From Aselliscus stoliczkanus (Eukaryota; Chordata; Mammalia; Chiroptera; Hipposideridae), in contig CM066730.1 in assembly GCA_033961575.1 (NCBI GenBank), positions 116,649,523 to 116,713,522 on the forward strand: a stretch of DNA of 64,000 bases, written 5' to 3'. The position numbers and the translations under genes are program-made. Below are positions 12,240 through 22,612 of the stretch, in pieces; position 1 is the stretch's first letter, and every line of letters starts with the position of its first letter. The notes below the pieces were generated by a model, which saw nothing but the letters and a program-made list of their open reading frames with translations, had not been told where the DNA came from and searched no databases.

Positions 12240-12360
12240 TCCCTCTTTTTATAGATGAGGAAACTAAGGCTCAAAAGAAAATCTTGGTGTCCAAGGTCAT
12301 ACAGCCAGGGAGAAGTCAAGTAGTATTTGACCCTGAAGTACCCCACACATTATAGTTGTC
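12240..12360. repeat. MIR/L2-class ancient repeat fragment
   Basis: Contains 'tatagatgaggaaactaagg' and 'aaggtcatacagccaggg', the typical degenerate core of MIR-related repeats. Confidence 0.5.
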
Positions 12361-12544
12361 TTCTATCCAGGTCAAAAGGTAGACTGAATAAGGAAAGGGT
12401 ACATTCCTAGAAATATGGACACGAATTCAGATATAAACTGAATGTTATCAAGAATTCTGGAACTGAACTGGAGAGAACTGACTGGAAAAAACTGATCTAT
12501 CTCATTTTCTAGCCCCTTGTAAGTAACTTAATGATACGTTGTGC

Positions 12545-12725
12545 TGGACTTAATGAGTAGATCAGAGATTCTTGGATTCTAGTGAGCAGAACAATCATCC
12601 CAGGTACCTAAGATGCAATTTTCCCAGCTCCATTAAAATGGTCAGTAGGGCTGAGGTGGGGCTTAGGAATATGCAGGTAGTCACTACTCATACCATACTT
12701 GGGTAATAGTTGTTTTAAGGTTTCC
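12545..12725. repeat. MER5A-like hAT (Charlie) transposon remnant
   Basis: A decayed palindromic element: 'cagagattcttggattctag ... aatcatcccaggtacctaag' at the left and a 'ggggcttaggaatatgcagg' middle, as in MER5A-type non-autonomous hAT elements. Confidence 0.45.
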
Positions 12726-13361
12726 TACTGATTGATGCACAAAGTTAAGAACTAGTAAAATGAGATAGTAAGAGTAAATAAAGTATTCTAGTGTTCTTTT
12801 CACTAATTGGCAATGTCAAATATATGAGGCTCTTGAATCCAAAATTTTATTTCAATCACACATGGTTCATTGAAACCCAAGCCTGTTTTGTCATCTGCAA
12901 ACATCATAATACTTCTCCACACACTTTAGAACAGGAAAAATGAGAGGGCATATGGAAGTGACTGACACATAGGCTTGCTCTCAAATGTTTGTTTTTTTGG
13001 TTTTTAAGTTTTTGTAAAGTAGATTTAGACATTTTTATAACAACTAGATGCCCCATGGCCAACCTAATAGGATGCTTCATTACAGAACTAGTCTAAAGTG
13101 CTTTATCCATAAAGAGCAGGCTAATTTGTTAAATAAAGACACTGTCTGTAGCAAAACTTATGATGGCTGAGACCTCTGCCCACCTCTCTTCACCTGGCTT
13201 CACTCACACTGACCAGGACTCTGCACTTGGAATTCTCTAGAATCTCTGTACAGATGGTTCTGTCTCGTCACTCTGCCCCCTCGGTGAGGCCTTCCCGTAC
13301 TACGCAGCATAAATGACCTCTCTTCTCCCCATTCCCCTACACTAACTTCCTTCATATAGAG

Positions 13362-13490
13362 CTGTAGTTCTCAACATTAGTGTCACCGGAGTGCTTGTGA
13401 AAACAGTTTGCGATTCAGTGGGTCTAGGATAGGGCCGGAGAATGCATTTCTAACAAGTTCCCAAGGGATGCCAAGAACCACTAATATAGA
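13362..13490. repeat. MER5A-like hAT transposon remnant
   Basis: Starts 'gctgtagttctcaacattag' and ends 'gatgccaagaaccactaata', an imperfect inverted repeat with the central 'gattcagtgggtctagg', all characteristic of MER5A. Confidence 0.65.
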
Positions 13491-13496
13491 GTGACA

Positions 13497-13710
13497 AACA
13501 CTGCAGACAGACTGCAAAGGGTTGAAGCCTGACTCTGCCACTTACTGACTGTGTAACCTTGGACAAGTTCTGTGACCTCTCTGTACTTTGGTTTTCTCAC
13601 CTGCGAAGTGGGGATAATCATGCCTGCCTCATAGGGTTTGCTGTGAGGATCCAATGAATTAGTTCATATAAAGTGCTCAGAACTCTATGTTAGCTCTTAT
13701 GCTTTATTTT
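13497..13710 (+). repeat. MIR SINE
   Basis: Near-canonical MIR order: 'gcctgactctgccacttact', 'ctgtgtaaccttggacaagt', 'tttctcacctgcgaagtggg', 'gctgtgaggatccaatgaat' and 'ataaagtgctcagaac'. This is one of the better-kept ancient repeats here. Confidence 0.75.
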
Positions 13711-13734
13711 CTTCATATTACTCCTATCCGAAAG

Positions 13735-13892
13735 TATTTTGTTCATTTACTCATTTACTTCCTTGCTTATCCCACTGCAGTCGAGTAGAGTTCCATAATA
13801 TCAGGGCCTTGTCTATCTTGCTCATCATTGTATCTTTTTAGCACCTGGGAAAACATCTGGCACATGGTGGGTTCTTAATAAATATTTTATAC
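13735..13892 (+). repeat. L2 LINE 3' end
   Basis: The text 'ataatatcagggccttgtct ... catctggcacatggtgggtt' followed by 'cttaataaatattttat' is the L2 3' terminus in sense orientation. Confidence 0.6.
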
Positions 13893-14129
13893 CTAGATAA
13901 GTTTATTTTAATAGGATATACAGGGAGGCTAACTATATTAAGAAGAGGCCACAGATTGTTAATTAAAGATCTTTGATGGCTGTGGAGATTTTCAAAAGAA
14001 GAACTTTTGAACTTCTTCTTTAAATACTAATGGGAAGAACATTTTTCAGGGCTTTTCACTTTGTTGTCTTTGTGTAAAGAATACTTGAATTATCTAAATT
14101 ATTCTAAAGAGCAGTGTGAAAGGTCCACA

Positions 14130-14410
14130 TAAAACTTGAAAATGCTTCGGAAAGATGCAAAAAGAAGACTTGAATCAAGGGAAAGGTACACCATGTTTTT
14201 GGACAACAAATTCAACATCATGAGTATGTCAGTTCTCCCTAAATTAACCTATAAATTTGACGCGATCCCCTCCCAAAAATTACTAGTCAGATTTTTATTG
14301 GAATTTGACAATCTGATCCTAAAGAACATATGGAAAAACAAACAAACAAGAGCAGCCAGCAAAAATTCCACAAAAGAGTTAATGAGAGGTATTTGTCTGA
14401 GGCATTAAAA
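14130..14410 (+). repeat. Probable L1 ORF2 fragment
   Basis: The frame at about 14190-14345 includes SMSVLPKLTYKFDAIPSQK and LILKNIWKNK, which resemble the C-terminal region of L1 ORF2 (compare KFIWRGK at 27190). It is short and decayed. Confidence 0.5.
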
Positions 14411-14631
14411 TGCACAAAAACATCAAAAGGTTAGGATATGGTACTTGAAAATGTACAGTAATTTGGTACATGATACAGATGGCATTTCAAGCTGTTGGGA
14501 ATTATAGATTTGCCCTTTTGATTGGCAAAAGTTAAGATTACTATTATCCAGTGGTGGAGATATGTGTAGGTATGTAAACAGGCATGATATATTTGGAGAG
14601 CAATTTCTTAGGATCTGTTTTTAGAAATATG

Positions 14632-14767
14632 TACCGGGGTGCCAAAAACATGTATACATATGACTTGTGTTCATCTTTTGCTATAGTGTATACTGAGTAT
14701 TACAATTTTAATATAGTTGTTTCCTTTCTTAAAATGTGTATACATTATTTTTTTGGCACCCTCTGTA
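14632..14767. mobile_element. Internally deleted mariner derivative (MITE-like)
   Basis: A TA-flanked element of 136 bases with inverted ends: GGGGTGCCAAAAACATGTAT on the left and the reverse of AGGGTGCCAAAAAAATAATG on the right. Its body (attacaattttaatatagtt) matches the reverse complement of the mariner end at 3295-3520. It is a short derivative of that family with no coding capacity. Confidence 0.75.
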
Positions 14768-15038
14768 TATGCCTTAATCCAACAATTCCACCTTTAGGCA
14801 TTCATTCACTTACAGAATCACTTGCACCTATGCACAAAGAGAACTTGCAGAATTGTTTATAGTAGGGAAAACAGATTATAATCTGAGTGTCCAGATAAAT
14901 AAAGCATTGTACATCTATACTGTGATATACAATGCAGCAGTTTAAATGAATGAGGCTAAAAATGAAAAGAAAAAATAAGAAGTAGATATGACCATATTAA
15001 TGTCCCATTTCATAAGCAAGTAATCCTTTTCCTTCCAG

Positions 15039-15151
15039 TTCAGAGGAACACTCATTACATGATGATCTTTGATGCCTTTGTTATTGTGATATGCTTGACT
15101 TCGTTAATCCTGTGCTTTCGATCTGTGATTAGAGGACTTCAGCTTCAACAG
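15039..15151 (+). CDS. MCOLN3: MCOLN3 coding exon: TM2 (residues 278-315)
   Basis: 113 bases, phase 1 in and phase 0 out; acceptor TTCCAG, donor CAG|gtaggg. It encodes QRNTHYMMIFDAFVIVIC and LTSLILCFRSVIRGLQLQQ, the end of the luminal domain followed by TM2. His283 (CAT, 15053-15055), the third published pH-sensing histidine, is intact. Confidence 0.96.
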
Positions 15152-15234
15152 GTAGGGGTTGCTGCTTTCTAGGAATATTACAGAGATTTTGATTGACAGA
15201 GAAATTCACTGTGCCTCCCTTCTTTTCCCTAAAG

Positions 15235-15384
15235 GAATTTGTCAATTTTTTCTTCCTCCATTATAAGAAGGAGGTTTCTGTTTCTGATCGAATGGAATTT
15301 GTCAATGGATGGTACATTATGCTTATTATTAGTGACTTACTGACAATTACTGGATCAATTCTGAAAATGGAAATCCAAGCCAAG
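15235..15384 (+). CDS. MCOLN3: MCOLN3 coding exon: TM2-TM3 loop and TM3 (residues 316-365)
   Basis: 150 bases, exactly 50 codons, phase 0 at both ends; acceptor CTAAAG, donor AAG|gtattt. It encodes EFVNFFFLHYKKEVSVSD and MEFVNGWYIMLIISDLLTI plus GSILKMEIQAK, the cytosolic linker and TM3. It is separated from the preceding exon by an 83-base intron. Confidence 0.96.
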
Positions 15385-15559
15385 GTATTTTTTTTCTATT
15401 TATTCCATTGTGAGTATCTGATTTACATCAATAGTAATTTATTTTTCCAGAATGTGAGAATTTGCAGAGTAAATGATTTCTTTCAAACATTGTATTGAGT
15501 AAACTTGTTATTGATAACAGTAATTTTCTTAAATGTAGTCAGGAAATCTTTTAGGCAAG

Positions 15560-16550
15560 GTTTTTTTTTTCTTCATTAAAATTTATTGGGGTGACAATGG
15601 TTAGTAAAATTACGTAGGTTCCGAGTGTACAATTCTGTAATATATCATCTATATATCACATCATGTGTTCACCACCCAGTCAGTTGTCCTTTTATCACCA
15701 TATATTTGACCCTGTTTACCCTTTTCTACCACCCCCTTGCCCCTTACGTCTGGTAACCACTGAACTATTGTCTGTGTCTATGAGTTTTTGTTTCTTTATT
15801 TGTTTGTCTTGTTCCTTTATTGCTTTCAGTTTTATATCCCACATATCAGTGAAGTCATATGGTTCTTTACTTTTTCTGTCTGACTTATTTCACTTAGCAT
15901 AATAATCTCAAGATCCATCCTTGTTGTTGCAAATGTATTTCATCTTTTCTTATAGCAGAGTAGTATTTTATTGTGTATAAATACTTCTTTATCCAATCAT
16001 CTATTGAAGGACACTTTCGTTGTTTCCATGTCTTGGCCACTGTAAATAAAGCTGCAATGAACATTGGAGTACATATATCTTTATAGATAAATGTTTTCAG
16101 ATTTCAATACCCAGAAGAGGGATTGCTAGGTCATATGATAATTCTACTCTAAAGTTTTTGAGGAACCTCCACACTGCCTTCCATAGTGGCTGTGCCAATC
16201 TGCATTCCCACTATCATTGTATGAGGGTTCCTTTTTCTCCACAGCCTCTTCAACAGTTGTTATTATTTGTTTGTGGATGATAGCTATTCTAACCAGTGTG
16301 AAGTGATATCTCATTGTGGTTTTTACTTGCATTTCTCTGATGATTAGTGACATTGAGCATCTTTTCATGTGTCTATTGGCCATCTGTATGTCCTCTTTGG
16401 AGAAATGTCTATTCAGGTCCTCTGCCCATTTTTTAAATTGGATTCTTTGTTGTTTTTTTTGAGTTTTTGAGTTCCTTATCTGTTTTGGATAATAGCCCCT
16501 TATTGGAGGTGTTGTTTGGCAATATCTTTAGCCATTCAGTTGATATAGCA
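15560..16550 (-). mobile_element. L1 LINE 3' portion, antisense
   Basis: A T-rich start at about 15560 corresponds to the L1 poly(A) tail. The antisense 3' UTR follows ('attaaaatttattggggtga', 'tcaccacccagtcagttgtc'), then antisense ORF2 text such as 'tgctaggtcatatgataatt' and 'catttctctgatgattagtg'. It is moderately diverged and 5'-truncated, and its frames are broken. Confidence 0.8.
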
Positions 16551-16660
16551 GGGTTTTTCAAAGTGTGACCTGTAAAACTCAGCATCGGAATCATTTGGGT
16601 ACCTGGTAAAAATGCCCAAGTTAGAACTACTTAATCTGAACTGTGGGATGGGGCCTGTAA
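16547..16660. repeat. MER5A-like hAT transposon remnant
   Basis: The string 'ggtttttcaaagtgtgacct ... catcggaatcatttgggtac' has the signature of MER5A/Charlie ends; only one half is clear. Confidence 0.45.
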
Positions 16661-17953
16661 ATTCATACATACACCAAGGTAACTAATGTAAGAGGTATTT
16701 TTTTGTTTTTCTAACAAAAAAATGCCAGAATCTTCAACAGAGTAGGCCTGGGGGTGGGGAGTGAGGCCAACCTACTGTTGTATGAGTGCCTGCAGCTGTT
16801 CCCTTCATGCCCTCAAACTGAGAATGTTTCATTGTCTGATTTTTCCCATTAATATGCTACTACAAGGTTTGCCATTTTAAGTTAGGACTAACCCAGCTTA
16901 GAAATCAACCCTCTCCCCTAACCCCAAGACAAAAATCAAATTAAAAAACTAATATTGTTCAAATTAGTGTTGTTCACATTTATATTTTTCTAGCCTTGAT
17001 TGCAAGTAAGAATGAATATTAGCCTGTTATGATTCAGATTCCTGGGCAGACACCCCCCAAATGAGTGGCTCAAATAAGATAGGAGCTTATTTCTCCCTCA
17101 TTTAATAATCAGGGTGGGTTTTCCATGTTGGTCAGTTGCTGAGCTTCATGCAGTCATTCTGGGACCCAAGTTTCTCCCATCTTGTTTGCCTGACAGCCAT
17201 TAAGGGCTCATCTGTACTGCATGATCGATGCTGGGTCATCTCACAAACAGGTTGCAGCCTGTGGGACGGCAAACACAGTCTAGCGGTAGCTCTCCCATAG
17301 TCTTATAGCCTTGGTTACGAGTGGCAGCCTTCATGTCTGTTCACATTCCACTGGAGAGAATTTAGTCATATCTAACTGCAAGGGGCTCGGGGAATATAGC
17401 CCAGGCGTGTCCCTGAGAACCAGAGAATGAGTTTAGGTTGTCACGGAGCAGCTGCCATCATGTCATAGTTGTAGTATACTCGTATATCATCAGAATAGAT
17501 ATTTAACTTTATGGGCAACAAAAAAAGGAGCAGGGGGAGGTTTGCGGCAAATCTTTATGTTTACTAACCTCAACTATTATAAACCTCAGTGAGTTCTTAA
17601 TGGTATCCAATAATCTTTCCACATTTTTCTAGGCTAGCCATTCCTTGTCTTATAGATGATAATTTCATGTTTTCTTCTCTTCTGAAATCTCTAACACCCC
17701 TGCCTCACCCCCACTTTCAATTGATGACCTCACTTCCTATTTCACAAGAACAATAGAAAAAAAATAGAAATTCTACAAATTCCCACTTCACTTATCTATC
17801 TGTCAGCATCAGTGCTCATACGCTCTGTTACGTTTTCTCTGTTACTGTGGCTATATGATTTAGGTTACTATTCAAGGCCAACTCCTCTACGTGCCTACCA
17901 CACTCGAGTACCCCACACTGTCCCCACTGGCTTACTCAAGGGCATAGCTCCAG
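16661..17953. repeat. MCOLN3 intron with an unassigned old repeat (about 17030-17430)
   Basis: At 17030-17430 the phrases 'caaataagataggagcttat', 'ttccactggagagaatttag' and 'gtcatatctaactgcaaggg' recall an old interspersed repeat that I cannot name. The flanks look unique. No coding exon is visible. Confidence 0.35.
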
Positions 17954-17970
17954 CTATTCTTCCTTTTCTT

Positions 17971-18455
17971 TATTTTTTAAATTGGGGAATTGGGGGAGGG
18001 GAATAAAGTTGGGGAACTGGGAAAGGGGAACAGACAAGTTGCTGTCCTTTTGTTCTTCAGTCTAGTTGTGGAGGACGTTGCTTCCCTGGCCCATGTTGGT
18101 ATTATCATTGTGCTCTTCTTGGGTGAGGCAGATCGGTCACCGGCAACTGGACGGCTGCTCACGGCGGCTCACGGCAGCTCATGCCTGCTGCCGGCCACTC
18201 ACGCTGGCTGCCGGCCACTCATGCTGGCTGCCAGCCACTCACAGTTGCCTATGGCAGCCCACCGCAGCCCCCGCTGCAGCCTACGCCTTTGCCAGCAACT
18301 CACAGTAGCCCAGCCCCAGGTCGAGCCATTGTTCACCATCTTAGCTGTAGAGGGTGCAGCATCACTGACCCTCATCTGGGATCCAAACCAGGGCCCTGCT
18401 GCTCAGAGCTGGCGTCCCAAGACAGCTCTTAACCAACAAGCCACTCGGCCAGTCT
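17971..18455 (-). mobile_element. Composite SVA-like SINE, full length, antisense
   Basis: On the minus strand the order is: a tRNA-like head (ggccgagtggc ... ttggttaagagct ... gtttggatccc), a GC-rich core with a 20-bp tandem repeat (three units, 18187-18246), and a tail ending in runs of ccccaattccccaa next to an A-rich end. A perfect 17-base duplication, CTATTCTTCCTTTTCTT, flanks it at 17954-17970 and 18456-18472, so the whole composite inserted as one unit. The long frame 17990-18742 through it is an accident of composition. The sister copy is 34249-34717. Confidence 0.85.
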
Positions 18456-18542
18456 CTATTCTTCCTTTTCTTATGTATCATCAGTTTCCCACTGTCTACC
18501 ATGTCATTCCTAGTAGCATGTTTTTTTTTTTTCCTTTCTGTC

Positions 18543-18766
18543 TTTTTTTTTTTTTTAACTTTATTGGGGAACAGTGTGTTTTTCCAGGACCCATCATATC
18601 CAAGTCAAGTTGTCCTTCAATCTTAGCTGTGGAGAACGCAGCTCAGCTCCAAGTCCAGTCACTATTTTCAACTAGGGGCGCACAGCCCACCATTCCATGT
18701 GGGAACCTAACCAGCAACCTTGTTGTTAGGAGCACACACTAAGCAACTGAGCCACCTGGCTGCCCC
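18543..18766 (-). mobile_element. tRNA-derived SINE with the shared 3' tail, antisense, short form
   Basis: A poly-T start, then 'aactttattggggaacagtg', 'gttgtccttcaatcttagct' and 'gtggagaacgcagctcagct', ending at a single tRNA-like head (agcaactgagccacctggctgccc). This is a one-module member of the multimeric SINE group. Confidence 0.75.
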
Positions 18767-18794
18767 TTTTCTCCTTCCTAAAAAGACAAAATCT

Positions 18795-18885
18795 GGGCCG
18801 GCCGAGTGGCACGGTGGTTAAGCGCTGGCTTGGGCGGTCCCACATATGAGGGCCAGTGACACTGCCCTCAAAAAAAAAAAAAAAA
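18795..18885 (+). mobile_element. Monomeric tRNA-derived SINE, young
   Basis: Head 'gggccggccgagtggcacgg' with a pol III A-box-like start, 'cagtgacactgccctc' and a poly(A) tail. A duplication of AAAAGACAAAATCT flanks it (18781-18794 and 18882-18895), so this is a recent retroposition. Confidence 0.85.
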
Positions 18886-19194
18886 GACAAAATCTCTTTT
18901 GCTACTTCTCCCTCCCACTACTTCCCCATTTTTCTGCTCCCCTTTATATAACAAAGACCTCAAAAGTGTACTTAATCTTGTTTCTGATTTGCTCCTCCCC
19001 TTCTCTCTTATATCTGTTCCCATCAGACTGTCCTGCCACTCCACAGAAAGTGTTCTTTCCAAGGACCTTCCATGTTGCTAAGTCCAATCATCCGTTATTT
19101 ATCCTCATTTTGACCTATCAGCAGCTTTTTACCTGGCAAGCACTCCCTCTTTGTTGATGCACATTTGTGCTGGGCTATCACTTATCCTGTTTTC

Positions 19195-20285
19195 CTCCTA
19201 AATCATGGATTGATCTTCTGACTTGCCTTTGCTGCTTTCCTCCAATCTCTCCAACCTAGCAAAGTGACAGTGCTTCAAGGTATAGTGCTTGGACATCTTT
19301 TATTTTCTGCCACTGTGTTGGTGATCTCATTCTATTTCACGTTTTTAAATAGTATTGATTTGCCAATGATTTCCAAATTTGTGTCTCCAGCTTGGAATTC
19401 TTCCCTGAACTCCAGTCTCAAATATCCAACTGTCTGTTCGACATCTTCACCTGAATGTCTACTTGGCATCTCAAATTTAACATACCTAAACCGGAATTCC
19501 TAAGATCCCCACCTCTACAGTCTAAACCTGCTTCTCCTTTTTAACTTCAGCTAATACCAACTCTTTTCAGTTGCTGAAGACAAAAGCCATAGATTTATCC
19601 TTGACTCCTCTCTTCACTAATCTCCTCTCCCCCACATCTAAGAGGAAACCCTATTGATCTACCTTCAAAAGTCATCTCATCATCAGCTCTCATTTGTATT
19701 ACTGAAATAGCCTTCTATCTCTTCCAACAATCTGTCCTCAACAATAGAAGCCAGTATTTGATCATATCACTTCTGTTCAGGGAACTCAAATCTTCCTAAC
19801 CTATTCAGAGTAAAAGATAAAGTTGTTAAATTACCCCTGAGGCCCTGACTACCTGCCCCCTTACCTCTATGATTCCATACTCTCCTCATTTCTCTCCAGC
19901 CAGATGCCTTTCCGCCTTGGGGTCTTTGCACTTGCTGGTTCCTGTGCCCGGAAAGCCTTTCCCCTTGATTTTGTCTGGTTTGTTCCCTCACTCCATTCAG
20001 GTCTTTGCTCAAGTGACACCTTTCCAGTGACACCTTCTCTGATCACCCTGTTTACAATGCAGCCCATACCCATTTCTTATCTCCTCTCCTTAATTTTCTC
20101 CTCAGCACTTACTATCAGCTAATGTATCACGTGTTTATTAATTTGTTACTGTCATCTCTCTCCCCCATTTGAATGTAAGCTTCATGAGGGCCAGGAATTT
20201 TGTCTGTTCACTGCTTTGTCCTCAGTGCCTAGAACAGTGCCTGACTTATAGCTAACCAATAAATACATGTATTTCGTGCTCAAAT
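19195..20285 (+). repeat. L2 LINE, long sense copy
   Basis: Runs of L2 text include 'ggtctttgcacttgctggtt', 'agtgacaccttctctgatca' and the 3' terminus 'aatgtaagcttcatgagggc ... cagtgcctgacttatagc' plus 'caataaataca'. The left limit is uncertain. The frames within it are L2 debris, not a gene. Confidence 0.65.
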
Positions 20286-20319
20286 GAACTTCTGATTATT
20301 TTTTTCCACTCTGTTTTAG

Positions 20320-20421
20320 AGTCTGACAAGTTATGATGTCTGTAGCATACTTCTTGGGACCTCTACCTTGCTTGTGTGGATTGGAGTCATCCGATACCTC
20401 AGTTTCTTTCAGAAGTACAAC
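20320..20421 (+). CDS. MCOLN3: MCOLN3 coding exon: TM4 region (residues 366-399)
   Basis: 102 bases, 34 codons, phase 0 at both ends; acceptor GTTTTAG, donor AAC|gtaagg. It encodes [18 protein letters not shown] and then [18 protein letters not shown]4 and the TM4-TM5 linker. The linker reads SFFQKYN where I recall GFFAKYN in human, a conservative position at the membrane edge. Confidence 0.96.
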
Positions 20422-20527
20422 GTAAGGAATTCCATAGCTCGCTGTGCTTAGTATTTCTCGTTCAAAGTTATTGCACTGCTTTGGCTGAAGGACAAAAGTA
20501 TTCTAACAGCTTCTCTGACTTTCCCAG

Positions 20528-20650
20528 CTCCTTATTCTGACCCTTCAGGCAGCACTGCCCAATGTCATGAGGTTCTGTTGCTGTGCAGCTATGATTTATC
20601 TTGGTTATTGCTTCTGTGGCTGGATCGTGCTGGGGCCCTACCATGAAAAG
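20528..20650 (+). CDS. MCOLN3: MCOLN3 coding exon: TM5 (residues 400-440), contains A419
   Basis: 123 bases, 41 codons, phase 0; acceptor TTCCCAG, donor AAG|gtactg. It encodes [18 protein letters not shown] and [20 protein letters not shown]5 and the start of the pore loop. Residue 419 is alanine (GCA, 20585-20587), the normal residue at the site of the mouse varitint-waddler A419P gain-of-function mutation. Confidence 0.97.
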
Positions 20651-21453
20651 GTACTGCTAAAATAACTTTTATCCTGGTACCATTCAGCTCTTAGAATAGT
20701 GCCAGTGGCTTGTTTTCACTTTTCAAATGAACTCCTTCTATTTTGTGACTCATCCTTAAAATGTTGAAAGTAGTATATCTAATTGCAATGTTTATAAACT
20801 GGTAAGGTATGACCAACTTGAGAGAATAATTGATTCACTCAACTGCCTCAGTTTCTTTTGTGGAATATGTCAATAACTAAGTCTTTTTTTACCACCAGCA
20901 AAGTAAAGTTTAGTCAAATTGATTGATCAATATATATTAGAGTAGGCTATTTAGGTAAGGCTTCACAAAATGTGACTTTATTTAAAAAGTAGTATAGGGA
21001 AAAACTTGTAGAACTACTTGAAAATCTGTTACTATAATGCTATTATCTTAAGTGGGGGGAACTTTAAAATGAGAAGTATAAGCACGTGTGGTTGGGATCT
21101 GGGCTCGCTGCAGAAGTATTTCAAGGATCTCTTTCCATGAAGGTAAAGAGGGGAGGTGGTAAGGCTTGACTCAGAAAAGCACTGAGGGTGCAGATCAGCC
21201 CCTTCTGTCTTCAGTTTATCCTGCTCCTCTTAGGAGGAGCATCAAGAAACAGCTGCTTGTCCTAGGAAAAATAGTAGGCTTGTACATGTTGTGTGTATTA
21301 CAAATCAAATGCTTTGTGGTTACCTCAGGTTATTGGTTTGAAAGGGTAACTTGGGATATCTGGTGCCATTATTTTTAATGTGGTGTCATGAATAAAGTTT
21401 CCTGCTTGAAAGAATGTGGAATAAACTAAATCTTTTCTCTTCTCTTTTTTCAG
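20651..21453. other. MCOLN3 intron
   Basis: No repeat or gene is recognised. It ends in a strong pyrimidine tract before the acceptor CAG at 21451-21453. Confidence 0.5.
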
Positions 21454-21660
21454 TTCCGCTCTCTGAACGTGGTCTCTGAGTGCCTTTTTTCTCTGATAAA
21501 TGGAGATGATATGTTTGCCACGTTTGCAGACATGCAGCAAAAAAGTTTCTTGGTCTGGCTGTTTAGCAGAATTTACCTCTACACATTCATAAGCCTGTTT
21601 ATATATATGATTTTAAGTCTTTTCATTGCACTGATCACTGATACATATGAAACAATTAAG
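21454..21660 (+). CDS. MCOLN3: MCOLN3 coding exon: pore, selectivity filter and TM6 (residues 441-509)
   Basis: 207 bases, 69 codons, phase 0; acceptor TTTCAG, donor AAG|gtaggt. It encodes the pore helix ([15 protein letters not shown]), the selectivity filter NGDDMF (21499-21516, residues 456-461) and TM6 ([19 protein letters not shown]), followed by TDTYETIK. Both filter aspartates that set divalent conduction are intact, so an active channel is expected. Confidence 0.97.
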
Positions 21661-21968
21661 GTAGGTTCATCAGTAGCCATAAGTGGCAGCATGTTTTTCT
21701 AGAACTTGTAGTGACAGTAAAACAGTACCTACAGGGGAGGGAAATTGATGGAATGTTAATTTCTTCAGGGTAGAGAAGGACTTCAATTTTAGAGACGAGA
21801 AACAGAAATGATGGAGAAATAGAATGTCTTGATTGTTGAAGTTTTGTCTCTAAATAGCTGAACTTTTTCATAGAAGCTTTCTAACCTTTCATTAGAATTA
21901 TAAGGATCAGTAGGTATGGGTGAATAAAACAGCATTTTGAAAAGCCAAACTTTGGGGTGGGAAATTCT

Positions 21969-22612
21969 TTTTTTTTTTTTTTAATTGGGGAATTGGGGGA
22001 GGAGAACAGTGTTGGGGAACAGGGAAGGGGGACCAGCCAAGTTGTTGTTCTTCAGTCTTAGTTGTGGAGGGCACCAGTCACTGCCTGGCTGCCTGTCAGC
22101 AGCTCGTGGCCTCTAAGTTCAAGGTGCTGTGTTTAATCTTAGTTGAGGGTGGGCGTAGCCACCATCCCATGTGGGAGTCAAACCAGCAGCCTTGTTATTA
22201 AGAGTGCACGCTCTATCCACTGAGCCATCTGGGTGGCAGCTCAGCTCAAGGTGTGGAGTTCATTCTTAGTTGTGGGTGGGCATAGCCACCATCCTATGTG
22301 GGAGTTGAACCTGGCAGCCTTGTTGTAAAGAGCACACGCTGTATCCACTGAGACATCTGGGCTCTAGCTCAGCTCAAGGTGCTGAGTTTAGTCTTGGTTG
22401 CAGGTGGGCGTAGCCCACCATCAAACAGGCAGTCTTGTTAGGAGCACGTGCTCGTACCAGCTGAGCCATCCTGCCACCTGTTGGCAGCTCAGCAGCAGGT
22501 CAGCTTGAGTGCAGCATCACTGGCCCATGTGGAAATCAAACTGGCAGCCCTGTTGCTCAGAGCTCATGCTCTTAAGCTAACTCTTAGCCAACTGAGCCAC
22601 TCTGCTGGCCCC
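21969..22612 (-). mobile_element. Tetrameric tRNA-derived SINE, antisense
   Basis: Poly-T, then the common tail (ttaattggggaattggggga, gttgttgttcttcagtctta). Four tRNA-like modules follow, each marked by 'ctgagccat' or a variant (near 22220, 22350, 22462 and 22593). A near-perfect duplication, GGGAAATTCTT / GGGAAACTCTT, flanks the whole unit. At four modules it is the longest multimer in the window. Confidence 0.8.

Noticed and set aside
17990..18742. 250-codon open frame on the + strand
   Set aside because: It lies across the composite SINE and the next SINE; its repeated Ala/His/Ser/Leu content comes from the 20-bp tandem units. No domain, no splice logic.
18795..18885. tRNA gene candidates (also 26716, 27542, 31792, 42638 and others)
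   Set aside because: The A-box and B-box-like motifs belong to tRNA-derived SINEs with poly(A) tails and target duplications; cloverleaf and acceptor stems are not intact.
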